Source of the DNA: Acidovorax sp. NB1
Lineage (GTDB): Bacteria; Pseudomonadota; Gammaproteobacteria; Burkholderiales; Burkholderiaceae_C
Assembly: GCF_005405905.1 (NCBI RefSeq)
Contig: NZ_BJHU01000009.1
Location: 1 to 64,000 of the forward strand
Reading direction: 5' to 3'
DNA: 64,000 bases
Below, in pieces: positions 1-7,924 of the stretch. The translations under genes and the position numbers were made by a program. Below the pieces are notes generated by a model. It was given only the letters and a program-made list of their open reading frames with translations. It was not told the DNA's origin and searched no databases. The stretch's first letter is position 1; every line of letters starts with the position of its first letter.

Positions 1-64
1 CGATCTCGCTGAGAGAGAGTTGGTCGCGCAGCCTCATGCGCCTGACCTTGCCAATCATGTCCAT
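1..64 (-). CDS. istA: IS21-family transposase IstA, N-terminal fragment cut by window edge
   Basis: Reading leftward from the ATG at 64, the first 21 codons begin MDMIGKVRRMRLRDQLSLSE. This matches the typical opening of IstA, the DDE transposase of IS21-family elements, which acts with the ATPase IstB. The start is supported by an AAGGTGA Shine-Dalgarno-like stretch just upstream. The rest of the gene, and istB, would lie beyond the left edge. I recognise the family from this short stretch only, so subgroup assignment is not possible. Confidence 0.75.
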   Translation of the reverse strand, partial: MDMIGKVRRMRLRDQLSLSEI

Positions 65-176
65 GGTGATCACCTTGAATCCCTGCTGAAATTCTCAGCA
101 GGTCAGTGGAACACCCTGGTCAATATTGGATTGGCACTTTGCGGTTTAGCTGGTCAAGATTGCATCGGCACTAACA
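1..176 (-). mobile_element. End of an IS21-family insertion sequence
   Basis: Between the istA start and position 176 lie two near-identical 15-bp direct copies of CTGGTCAA(T/G)ATTG at about 115-129 and 149-163. This is the multiple terminal-repeat layout typical of IS21-family ends. The tip probably ends in CA at 175-176 (TG on the element's own strand). A 7-bp-stem hairpin (83-101) sits in the istA leader. The neighbouring sequence at 181 is already IS3-family coding sequence, so this element inserted into an older IS. The exact boundary and target duplication need the other end. Confidence 0.65.
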
Positions 177-180
177 CGTC

Positions 181-306
181 ACCGTTGAGCAGTTCATTGA
201 GGTGCTCGACGACTACATCCGTTGGTACAACGAGAAGCCGATCAAGATCTCCCTGGGGGCCCTCAGCCCGATCGAATACCGGGTGAGCCTTGGACTTGCG
301 GCATAA
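181..306 (+). pseudogene. IS3-family transposase (OrfB) C-terminal remnant
   Basis: The frame starting at 181 reads TVEQFIEVLDDYIRWYNEKP and continues with ISLGALSPIEYR to a TAA at 304-306. This is the classic C-terminal end of the rve integrase domain of IS3-family OrfB (W-Y-N-x-K-x-I-x-x-x-L-G-x-L-S-P-x-E-Y). Only about 41 codons remain. The upstream part is replaced by the IS21 end, so the gene is dead. The element's right end probably lies in the pyrimidine-rich stretch around 311-337. Confidence 0.8.
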
Positions 307-328
307 AACCAGTCCAAGTTTTTATCCG

Positions 329-562
329 CCCCCCCCGCAGGTGATGGGCGAGTTTGAGGACAGCGCCTTGCTCAAGACCTTTGCCGCTGCGGGCATGGGG
401 GTGTTTCCGATGGCGGGCCTGGTGCACGACGATCTGACGGCCCGGTATGGCGTGAAGCGGGTAGGGGCCTGCGACGGGGTGGAGGAGCATTTCTTTGCGA
501 TAGGCGCGCACAAAAAGGTGCTGCATCCGTTGGTGGAGCGGTGGTTGTCGGCCAGGCGGTAG
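329..562 (+). pseudogene. nhaR: NhaR-like LysR regulator, C-terminal fragment
   Basis: From about 338 the frame reads QVMGEFEDSALLKTFAAAGM and continues to HPLVERWLSARR, stop at 560-562. It resembles the end of the LysR substrate-binding domain of NhaR-type regulators (G-E-F-x-D-x-A-L-x-K-x-F, then F-x-A-I and H-P-x-V). About 75 residues are left. The DNA-binding N-terminus is missing and replaced by the IS3 remnant, so this regulator was inactivated by insertion. The NhaR assignment, rather than LysR in general, is moderately secure. Confidence 0.65.
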
Positions 563-608
563 CGGCTGGCGCTGGTTTGCACGGTGCAGGGCCCATGGAT
601 GCCCATTG

Positions 609-676
609 CTGATGATCGCTATTAAATGTGTAGCAAATAATTGATATGGGTCGAGCGGAAAGGCCGTTTTTTCTTT
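609..676 (+). repeat. Dispersed REP-like intergenic element, copy a
   Basis: An AT-rich stretch (GATCGCTATTAAAT, then GGTCGAGCGGAAAGGCCGTTTTTT) follows the same order of blocks as five other intergenic sites in this window: GATAGCTATT, then a GCGC block, then GGC and a T-run. It is the most diverged copy. It fills the gap between the nhaR remnant and the UvrD-like gene. Confidence 0.45.
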
Positions 677-783
677 GAATTCTTGGCGCTGCGGGCGGCA
701 CTGAGGCTCGCACGGCGGGTTCACGGCGCCGCTGGCCCCGGCCGGTGACAATAGCGCCCCGTCTGCGACATGGCCCCGAATAC

Positions 784-2817
784 ATGACACATCCCCCCGC
801 CAGGAGCTGGAACAGCCAGTGGTTCGTGCCCACCGGCGAACAACAGCAGGTACTCCAATCCAACGCACCGGCCATCGTCATCAGTGCGCTGGCAGGCACG
901 GGCAAGACCACCACCCTGTGCATGAAGGCCTGCCAGCTGCTGGCAGGCCTGGGCCCCGAGGGGCGCATTCTGGTGCTGGCCTATTCCCGCGCGGGGGTGA
1001 CGGCGCTGCGCGACCGGTTGCTCAAGCTGCACGGCGCGGTGCCTGCAAGCTTGGAGATCCTGACCATCGAGCAGCTCAGCGAGCAGGTGTTGCGCGCCCA
1101 GGGCGATCCGGTGGTCAAGCTCGACGACCCGGTGCAGCGGCGCTTTTTGATCCTGCAGGCCCAGCAGGCGCTGCGCCAGGAGCTGGCGCGCAGCCCGGAC
1201 CCGGATGCCGATGCCGTGATGGCGCACGATGTGGACATCGACGCGTTTCTCGCGTTCGAGGCCCTGGCCAAGAAGCGGCGGCTGGACCATCAACGCGACG
1301 GCGAAGAGGGGAGCTTGCGGGACTTTTGTGCAGCGCAGGACCTGGACTACAGCCTGTACCGCCTGCTGCACCAGTACGAGCGCATGCGCGTGGGCCTGAA
1401 CCATGAACCCCGCTTCTATGCAGAGGGCGACTGCAGCTTCGAGCTGAGCCGCCAGCTGGACCTGCTGGGCTGGGACCAGCCTTGCGAGCCGCTACAAGGG
1501 CGCTATGGCGCTGTGCTGTTTGACGAGCTGCACGACCTGGACGAAGGTGCTCTCACGATTCTGCGCAAGCTGGTGCAGAGCGACAACGGCGTGTTTGTGG
1601 GTGCGGGCGACTTCAACCAGCACATCCACGAAGGCGCGTTCTCGGTGTTTGGCGGGGCGTTGCAGCACCTGCGGGACAGCCTGCCTGCAGGCATGGAAGT
1701 CCTGCACATCAACACCACGCGCCGGTTCGGTGCGGAGATATGCGCAGCCCTCAACCCCTTGTTCGGGGTGGAGTTTGCGTGTGCGCCGCAGAATTCAGAC
1801 TCGTTCGTGCACCAACGCTACGACACGGATGCGCAGTGTGCGCAGCAGCTGGTGGAGTTGCACGCCCAGATCGTCCAGGGCTGGGGTGGCTTGCGCGCAG
1901 TCCAGACCGCCAAGACCGACAGGATCACGCACAGCGCGCTCAACGTGGTGCTGCGCAATCCGCAGGACAGCATCCTGCTGGAATGGGTGTTTGGGCACGA
2001 AGGAGTGCACTACGGCTGCCAGGGGATGGGTGCCTTCTACCTGCGCCGCGAGGTGGCCCTGGTGCTGTGCCTGCTGTGGGCGCTGCAGGGCGACAGTGCC
2101 GCTGGGCGGACCTTGACCCCCGGGATCGTGGCGGCCGGCATCCAGGGGCTGTTGCACTACAGCCGCCGCAATGCCCGGCCCGATGCCGTGGACCCCGATG
2201 TGCTGGCCCAGGGCGAGTTTGACGATGCAGGCTGGACGCTGGGGCCGGGTGCCAGCGAAAGCCAGCAACTCGCGGCAACCCTGCATGGCAATGCGCCGCA
2301 GATGCAGCGCTACATCGTGCACGGCACCCTGGACCGCCAGGCCCCGCCGCTGGCAGATGCCTGCGCCCAGGCCATGGCGCTGCCGCCTGGCCTGCTGGCC
2401 GATGCGGGGGCTTTTTTCCGCCATGCCGACGTGCGCCGCATTTTTGAGGATGCCGCCATCCATGGCGTAGAGCGACAGGCCTGCCTGGCCAGCCTGGAGC
2501 AACTGGCGGGGCTGGCACAGGGCATGCCCGCGAGCGAGTTTTTGGGGCGCCTGACGCTCATGGCGACCACCAGCATTGCGATGTACCAACGCAAGGAGCC
2601 GGTCACCCTGCGCCTGCTGAGCGTTGAGGCGTGCAAGGGGCGCGAGTTCATGTTTGTCGCCGTGCCGTTTGTGGAGCGCGGGCGGTTTCCGGGGCCTGCC
2701 GCGCAAGCAGAGGCCTACCGGGAGCGCAACATGCTGTATGTGGCCATGACCCGCGCGCGCACGGCGCTGTGGCTGCTGGAGAGCGCTGCGCGGCCCGTGA
2801 GCCCGGGGCCAGTGTAG
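784..2817 (+). CDS. UvrD/Rep-like superfamily 1 helicase-type ATPase
   Basis: A protein of about 677 residues with the landmarks of UvrD-type SF1 helicases. These are a P-loop SALAGTGKTTTL near the N-terminus, a Walker B-like VLFDELHDLDE around residue 250, and a C-terminal motif VI YVAMTRARTALWLL. It probably couples ATP hydrolysis to DNA translocation in the cytoplasm. The middle is divergent and no nuclease motif was seen. A GTG in frame at 745 would add 13 residues. I prefer the ATG at 784 because the region upstream of it shows no homology-like character. It converges on the DUF2894-OmpA-DUF802-DUF3348 operon with a 34-bp gap. Its biological process cannot be told from sequence. Confidence 0.75.
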   Translation: MTHPPARSWNSQWFVPTGEQQQVLQSNAPAIVISALAGTGKTTTLCMKACQLLAGLGPEGRILVLAYSRAGVTALRDRLLKLHGAVPASLEILTIEQLSEQVLRAQGDPVVKLDDPVQRRFLILQAQQALRQELARSPDPDADAVMAHDVDIDAFLAFEALAKKRRLDHQRDGEEGSLRDFCAAQDLDYSLYRLLHQYERMRVGLNHEPRFYAEGDCSFELSRQLDLLGWDQPCEPLQGRYGAVLFDELHDLDEGALTILRKLVQSDNGVFVGAGDFNQHIHEGAFSVFGGALQHLRDSLPAGMEVLHINTTRRFGAEICAALNPLFGVEFACAPQNSDSFVHQRYDTDAQCAQQLVELHAQIVQGWGGLRAVQTAKTDRITHSALNVVLRNPQDSILLEWVFGHEGVHYGCQGMGAFYLRREVALVLCLLWALQGDSAAGRTLTPGIVAAGIQGLLHYSRRNARPDAVDPDVLAQGEFDDAGWTLGPGASESQQLAATLHGNAPQMQRYIVHGTLDRQAPPLADACAQAMALPPGLLADAGAFFRHADVRRIFEDAAIHGVERQACLASLEQLAGLAQGMPASEFLGRLTLMATTSIAMYQRKEPVTLRLLSVEACKGREFMFVAVPFVERGRFPGPAAQAEAYRERNMLYVAMTRARTALWLLESAARPVSPGPV

Positions 2818-2851
2818 CCGTCTGCGACGGCGGCGGTGGCCAGATGCAGGC

Positions 2852-3478
2852 TCAGGCCTTGGAGCGCCCCTTGCGCGCGGGCCGGGCGGCAGGTGGTGCA
2901 GCCCGGGTGCCCGCCTGGTCGAGCCACAGCAAGCTGTCTACCTGTGACATGAAGCGCCGCAGGTAGTCGGGCGACAGCGAGCGCATCAGGCTCAGCGTAC
3001 GCAGCATGAGCTTGTGTGCGTTAAGCGGCCCTGCGTTTTCGGGCCCACGGTGCAGGGCCTGCACCACCTGCTGCTCGGCCGAGATCTTGGACCAGACCTC
3101 ACCAAACTGCTGCACGCTTTTCATGTCTGGCAAGTGGGTGCCGCTGTGGGGCAGCAGATCCGCCTCGGCGGCAGCGGTGTCGGCCGATGCCCGGGCCCGC
3201 AGCTCGCGGTTGAGCCGGGTCAGCGGGGATTCCGCAGTGGCCTGCAGGCAAGCCTTGGCGCCGGGTTTAACACCGGCTCGCGGCGTGGGCTGCACCCGCA
3301 GGGCGTAGGCGGCCACGGCCTGTTGCAGGCGCTGCGCCAGCACCCGCTGCACGGCCTCGGGCTGGCCCGGCAGGCGCTGGGCCAGCACCTCCAGGTAGTG
3401 AAAGCGGGCCGGGTCGTGGTGGTGCGCGCCCTGGGCCCGCAACGCGTCGAGCGTGGGCTCTCCAGGCAGCTCACTCAT
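2852..3478 (-). CDS. DUF2894 domain protein, last gene of the motor-like operon
   Basis: A 208-residue soluble, Ala/Arg-rich protein beginning MSELPGEPTLDALRAQGAHH and ending in a basic tail (ARPARKGRSKA). It matches what I know as DUF2894, a family of unknown function that accompanies DUF802 and OmpA-like genes. The start ATG lies within an 8-nt overlap (ATGAGTGA) with the end of the upstream OmpA/MotB-like gene, implying translational coupling. The frame stays open further upstream, but that part only shadows the OmpA gene. There is no signal peptide or membrane segment, so it is likely a cytoplasmic partner of the motor complex. Confidence 0.75.
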   Translation of the reverse strand: MSELPGEPTLDALRAQGAHHHDPARFHYLEVLAQRLPGQPEAVQRVLAQRLQQAVAAYALRVQPTPRAGVKPGAKACLQATAESPLTRLNRELRARASADTAAAEADLLPHSGTHLPDMKSVQQFGEVWSKISAEQQVVQALHRGPENAGPLNAHKLMLRTLSLMRSLSPDYLRRFMSQVDSLLWLDQAGTRAAPPAARPARKGRSKA

Positions 3479-4130
3479 GGCGCCGGGGTGAGGTGTTCGA
3501 TGCCTTGGGCACCGGGGCCATTTCCACGCGCCGGTTCTGTGCGCGGCCTTTTTCATCGGCGTTGTCGGCCACGGGCTGTTCGGCGCCAAAAGCGGCGGCA
3601 AACACCTGCGACGAAGGCATGCCTTCGTCGATGAGGGCGCGGGCCACGGTAAGGGCCCGCTGGGCCGACAGTTCCAGGTTGTCCGCAAAGCGCTGGTGCG
3701 GGCCGCGCAGCAGTGTGGTGTTGTCGGTGAAGCCGCTCACCATCAGCATCTCGTCGCGCTCGCGCAGGTACACCTGCAGGGGCTGCACCAGGCTCTTGAG
3801 CAGCTGGCGGCCTTCGGGGCGCAGCTCGTCGGAGCCCGTGGCAAACAGCACGCTGCCACTGATGCCGATGCGGCCGTTGTTCACCGTGACACGGCCACTG
3901 GCCAGCGGGATGGCCAGGGCTTTCTCCAGCGCCATGCGGCGTTGCTCCTCCTGCTGGCGCTTTTCCACTTCCTGCTTGAGGCTGGCCACCAGGTCGATCT
4001 GCACCACCAGCACCCCGGCCAGGATCAGCACAAACGCGCCCAGCAAACCCGCCATGAGGTCGCCAAACACCGCCCACACGGGGGCGGTGGGTTCGGCGTG
4101 GTCATCCAGGGTGTCGTCCAGGCCGGTCAC
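3471..4130 (-). CDS. MotB/ZorB-like OmpA-domain stator protein
   Basis: 219 residues. One N-terminal membrane segment (about 18-42) starts VWAVFGDLMAGLLGAF. Asp24 sits where MotB-type stators carry their proton-binding Asp. A short coiled coil (45-75) precedes an OmpA/MotB peptidoglycan-binding domain (about 85-205) with VLFATGSDELRPEG, SGFTDNTTL, NLELSAQRA and RAQNRRVE. The D and R of the last motifs are the usual diaminopimelate contacts. The GTG start overlaps the DUF802 stop (GTGA). This is the expected plug/anchor subunit of a MotA-MotB, ExbB-ExbD or ZorA-ZorB type ion-driven complex. The coupling ion and role are inference. Confidence 0.85.
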   Translation of the reverse strand: MTGLDDTLDDHAEPTAPVWAVFGDLMAGLLGAFVLILAGVLVVQIDLVASLKQEVEKRQQEEQRRMALEKALAIPLASGRVTVNNGRIGISGSVLFATGSDELRPEGRQLLKSLVQPLQVYLRERDEMLMVSGFTDNTTLLRGPHQRFADNLELSAQRALTVARALIDEGMPSSQVFAAAFGAEQPVADNADEKGRAQNRRVEMAPVPKASNTSPRRHE

Positions 4131-6829
4131 GCGGCAGCTCCCTCAGAGGTTGCAGCCAGGCTGGCAGATCGGCCTGCGTTGCCGTGCAACCTGCGCAGGT
4201 CTTCCACAATGCCTTGTTGCGCGCTGATGCTCAGGTCGATCACCTCGCGGGCCTGGGCCACGTAGTAGGCCAGTTGCTCGTCGCTGCGGTTCATCGACTG
4301 GCTTATCGCGCCCTCGATGGTTTGCAGGCCCTCCATCAGCTTTTCATTGCTGGCGCTGAACAGGCCCACACCGTGGCCGAAGGCCTCGCCGAGGCTGGAC
4401 AACTCCACCGCACTGGCGGCCACATGGGCGGCCACCTCGTCCACCTTGCCAGCCTGTGCGCCCAGCGCCTGGGCAAACTGCTCGCCCGCCTGTTCCAGCA
4501 CCTGGGCGGCCGAACCGACCAGGGCATCGATGGCGGCGCGTTGCTGCACGGCGGCATCGTTGACGGCATGCAGCAGGGTGCCCAGCTGTTCCAGCATGGC
4601 GGTGCGCTCGGCCAGCGCGGTGTTGTCGCGTTCGCTCAGGCGCGTCATCTCCTGGCGCAGCTGGGTGATGACTTCGGCCGCTGCCTGCGGCACGTCAGAC
4701 GCGGTCTGCAGCAGGCGCGTGAGCGGTGCCTCCAGTGCCGACCCGAGCGTGGCCAGGTGCTGGGCCACGGCCGCCTGCAGCGTGTCCAGGCGCTCCACGG
4801 CGGCCTGGCCGCGCTGGGCCTCGGCATCGCGCAGGGCCTGCAGCTCGGTGCGCCACACGCCGGTGAGTTCGTCCATGCGCTGGCCCTGGGTCTGCACCCA
4901 CTGGGCCTCGGTGGCAAGGCGGGTGCGCAGCAGTGCGTCTGACTGCTCCATCAGCGCTGCCGTGCTGCCCAGGGTGCGCTCCACCTGCTCGGTCATGCGT
5001 TCTGTGACCTGCGTGGCGGTGGCCTCCAGCGCCTGGCACACGCCCTGCTGCTGTGTCACGGCCTGCTCACCCACGCGCTGCCATTCGGCCGTGAGGGCGC
5101 TGGCCATGCCGTCCATGGAGCGGCTCCAGGCCTCCAGGCGCTGCTGGTCGGTGGCGAGCTGGGTGGTGTGCGATTGGGCCACCGTCTCGTTCAGGGCATT
5201 CAGCCAGGCGCTGGAGCGCTGGTCCAGTGCCTCGCTGGCGCTGTGCAGGGTGTGCCCGATCTGTGTGGCTGTGCTTTCCAGTGCCTGGCAGGCCGCCTGC
5301 TGCTGCGCCACAGTCTGCGCCCCCACACGCTGCCATTCGGCGCTGAGGGTGCTGGCCAGGCCTTCCATGGTGCTGCTCCAGTTTTCCACGCGCTGCTGAT
5401 CGGCGGCCAGTTGGGCCGTGTGCGATTGCGCCACGGTGTCCTGCAGGGCGGCCAGCAAGGCGCCAGAGCGCTGGTCAAACGCCTGGGTGGCGCTTTGCAG
5501 GGTGTGGTCGATCTGTGCCGCCGCGCTCTCCAGCGCACGGCCCACGCCCTGCTGCTGCGCCACTGTCTGGGCGCTTGCCTGCTGCCATTCGGCGGCGAGA
5601 GATTGGGCCATGCCGTTCAGGCTGTCGCGCCAGCCTTCCAGGCGCTGTGCATCGGCGGCGGCCTGGGCCTGCTGCGATTGCGCGGCCGACGCCTGCAGCG
5701 ATGCCAGCAGGGTGGTGGAGCGCTGGTCAAACGCCTGGGTCACGGTCTGCAGTGCCTGGTCGAGCTGGGTGACCAGGGTGGACTGGGCCTGGCCCTGGCT
5801 TTGCAGGGCGGTGGTCCAGGTGTCGGCCACCTGGCGTGCCGTGCCCTCCCACTGGCCCGACAGCGCCTGCATCTGCGCATCGGTGGTGGCGCGCAGGCGT
5901 TCGTGCGAGCGCTGTGCTTCCTGGGCCAGGGTCGCCATGGCCTGCTCGACCACGGGGCGGATGGCTTCTCCGGCCTGGCGCGCGCTGGCGCTCAGACTGT
6001 CTTGCAGCGAGGTGCCCACGGTGCTGGCCAGCTGGGTGTAGGCGGTGGCCGCTTCTTGGTGAAACCCTTGTTGCTGCGCCAGCAGCTGGTTGCCCAGCTG
6101 CTCGCTGCGCCGCTCCAGCCCCTCCATCAGGGTCTGCAGGCGCTCTGCGATCAGGGGCATGGCCTGGGCCTGTGTCTGCAGGGCGTGCAGCATTTCGTCG
6201 CGCCGGTGGGCGGGCGAGAAGGGGCGGAACAGGGTGGGGATCTGCGCGTCCAGCAGGCGCACGGCCGAGAGCCGCTCGCGGCGACTCAACGCCGACAACA
6301 GGCCCAGCATGGCCGATGCGGCCACGCCGGCCACCGAGGTGCCGAACGACAGGCCCAGCCCCTTGATGGGGGCCGACAACGCGGCCCGGATCGACTCCAG
6401 GCTCGACGAGGTCTCCAGCGCAGACATGGTGCCGCTGAAGGTGATCACCATGCCGAGAAAGGTGCCCAGCATGCCCAGCATGACCAGCAGACCCACCAGG
6501 TAGGGCGTGAGGGCCGGGCCCGGCAGTGCCACGCGTTCGCCTTCGATGCGCTGGCGCACGGGGTGGCGCAGTGCCGGCGCCAGGCGGCCCAGCCAGTCGT
6601 TCAGGTCTGGCAGCGGCGCGGACTGTGCAGAGCCGGTGGCCAGTGCACTGGTCAATGACTGGGTGGCAGCGCGGAATTGCCGCAATTCATAAGCCCCCAG
6701 CACGTAGACCGCGCCAATCACCGCCGTCATGGCCAGCGCCAGGGGGCTGCTTCCGACGAAGCCCCAGCCCACCCAGCCCACGGCCGCAAGGCCCACGGCA
6801 AAGATGGAGGGCATCACACTCTTGTTCAT
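4127..6829 (-). CDS. DUF802 protein: MotA/ZorA-like channel with long coiled-coil tail
   Basis: 900 residues. Two hydrophobic segments (about 8-48), then LVGLLVMLGMLGTFLGMVIT (110-129) and GLSFGTSVAGVAASAMLGLL (159-178), reproduce the four-helix MotA/TolQ/ExbB pattern. From about 210 to 880 the chain is Ala/Gln-rich, with no further membrane segments and obvious heptad character. It includes three tandem 84-residue DUF802-type repeats at residues 356-439, 440-523 and 524-607. A long cytoplasmic tail behind a MotA core is the hallmark of ZorA-like proteins. ATGA/GTGA overlaps join it to both neighbours. The family has no assigned function that I know of. Confidence 0.85.
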   Translation of the reverse strand: MNKSVMPSIFAVGLAAVGWVGWGFVGSSPLALAMTAVIGAVYVLGAYELRQFRAATQSLTSALATGSAQSAPLPDLNDWLGRLAPALRHPVRQRIEGERVALPGPALTPYLVGLLVMLGMLGTFLGMVITFSGTMSALETSSSLESIRAALSAPIKGLGLSFGTSVAGVAASAMLGLLSALSRRERLSAVRLLDAQIPTLFRPFSPAHRRDEMLHALQTQAQAMPLIAERLQTLMEGLERRSEQLGNQLLAQQQGFHQEAATAYTQLASTVGTSLQDSLSASARQAGEAIRPVVEQAMATLAQEAQRSHERLRATTDAQMQALSGQWEGTARQVADTWTTALQSQGQAQSTLVTQLDQALQTVTQAFDQRSTTLLASLQASAAQSQQAQAAADAQRLEGWRDSLNGMAQSLAAEWQQASAQTVAQQQGVGRALESAAAQIDHTLQSATQAFDQRSGALLAALQDTVAQSHTAQLAADQQRVENWSSTMEGLASTLSAEWQRVGAQTVAQQQAACQALESTATQIGHTLHSASEALDQRSSAWLNALNETVAQSHTTQLATDQQRLEAWSRSMDGMASALTAEWQRVGEQAVTQQQGVCQALEATATQVTERMTEQVERTLGSTAALMEQSDALLRTRLATEAQWVQTQGQRMDELTGVWRTELQALRDAEAQRGQAAVERLDTLQAAVAQHLATLGSALEAPLTRLLQTASDVPQAAAEVITQLRQEMTRLSERDNTALAERTAMLEQLGTLLHAVNDAAVQQRAAIDALVGSAAQVLEQAGEQFAQALGAQAGKVDEVAAHVAASAVELSSLGEAFGHGVGLFSASNEKLMEGLQTIEGAISQSMNRSDEQLAYYVAQAREVIDLSISAQQGIVEDLRRLHGNAGRSASLAATSEGAAA
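5009..5764 (-). repeat. Three tandem 252-bp repeats inside the DUF802 gene
   Basis: Units at 5513-5764, 5261-5512 and 5009-5260 each encode 84 residues with the shared frame LDQRS...LL..LQ..VAQS, then DQQRLE.W...M.G.AS.L.AEWQ, then QTVAQQQ...ALES.A.Q. The second and third units are most alike. The repeats make a regular helical rod and are a likely site of length variation between strains. Confidence 0.85.
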
Positions 6830-7617
6830 TCCTGTTGTCCTGTTTTCTCGTTGTGGGCTGCTTCCAGCAGCCCCGTGATCGGTAGCATCCGCACTTGCAT
6901 CTCGGCAAGCAGCAGCGCATGCATGTCCTGTTCAAACGCCCACAGCCAGCCGCCAGGCTGGCGCCAGCGGGGCGGTTCGTCGGCCTGGCCCCGGGCTTGC
7001 AGCGCCTGCTGGTGCATCTGGTGGCGGTAGGCCAGGCGCCGCTCCAGGTGGCCGGGCAGCGATGCCCACAGCCGCTGCTCGCGCGCGCCCAGCATCTGTT
7101 CCATGACGGCGTCCAGTGCAGCCAGCTGCCGCAGGGCGGGGTTGCCCTTGGCGACGGCGTGGCGCACTTGGGCCCGCAGGGCCATCAGCCGCGTGTCCAT
7201 CTGCTTTTGCCGGTCCAGGTAGCGGGGGCCATGGGCTGCAAAGTCTGCATCGGCCTCGGGATCGGGCATCTCCACGGGCGTGTTGTCGGCCCGCGCGCGC
7301 AAGGGCTTGGGTGTAGCCGCCGGGGCTGTGAGCAGTGTGGACAGGTCAACCTGGGCCTTCTGGACAAAACGGTCCAGCGCAGCCAGGTCCATGGCGGGCC
7401 CCGGCGCTGCCCCCGCGCGCCCTGTCGTTTCTTGCAAGGATTCGATGGCATGCAGCGCCCGGCTGAGCTGCACGGCATCGACCGTGCCCAGCCATTGGCT
7501 CAGCGTCTGTGCCACGTCCTGCTGGGGCGCAGGCGCAGTCCGCGCACCGTCCTCCCGCGCCCATTGCTGGAGCAGGACAACAAGGCGCGAGCTGTTGAGT
7601 CGGTGGTGCAGATACAT
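6826..7617 (-). CDS. DUF3348 protein, first gene of the motor-like operon
   Basis: 263 residues beginning MYLHHRLNSSRLVVLLQQWA, with helical, polar sequence, no signal peptide and no membrane segment. It fits DUF3348, a small family of unknown function found upstream of DUF802 genes. The frame is open to 7704, but the first 29 residues there are Pro/Gly-rich and unlike the family, so I start at 7617. Its TGA overlaps the DUF802 ATG (ATGA). It is probably a cytoplasmic accessory or assembly factor of the putative motor (inference from coupling). Confidence 0.75.
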   Translation of the reverse strand: MYLHHRLNSSRLVVLLQQWAREDGARTAPAPQQDVAQTLSQWLGTVDAVQLSRALHAIESLQETTGRAGAAPGPAMDLAALDRFVQKAQVDLSTLLTAPAATPKPLRARADNTPVEMPDPEADADFAAHGPRYLDRQKQMDTRLMALRAQVRHAVAKGNPALRQLAALDAVMEQMLGAREQRLWASLPGHLERRLAYRHQMHQQALQARGQADEPPRWRQPGGWLWAFEQDMHALLLAEMQVRMLPITGLLEAAHNEKTGQQE

Positions 7618-7924
7618 CCCGTGGGGGCCATTCACTGTGCTGGCACTGCGCCCCCGGATCGCTCCGGGCGCGGGTGCATCAGGGAACGGGTCCCCAGTGG
7701 GCAAAGCCCGCTATTTTCGCAGGAACGCCGAACGGGCCCGCCCGGGCCGGGAGGGCGTTGCAGGTGTTACATGTCCCGAACCCCCTCGGCGGGAGGAAAA
7801 TGCCGTGCAACCTGGTTGGTGCGACGGGCCGCAGGAAGCGCCCCGCACCCAGTGTGGGGTGTGTTGCGTCCCGGGATGGAACGGGGCGCCGGTGTGGTGG
7901 CCAGCCCCGTCGATATGCCGGGAT
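7618..7924. other. Intergenic region between boxA and the DUF3348 operon
   Basis: A 307-bp gap with no credible gene. It should hold the terminator of the box operon (leftward) and the promoter of the motor-like operon (leftward). A GC-rich hairpin candidate lies at about 7652-7682. No convincing sigma-70 boxes were found by eye. Confidence 0.4.

Noticed and set aside
2852-7617. Full Zorya phage-defence system
   Set aside because: Only the ZorA/ZorB-like layout is present. No ZorC/ZorD/ZorE-like gene is in the operon, and the nearby UvrD-like gene is convergent, so it is reported as motor-like and not as Zorya.
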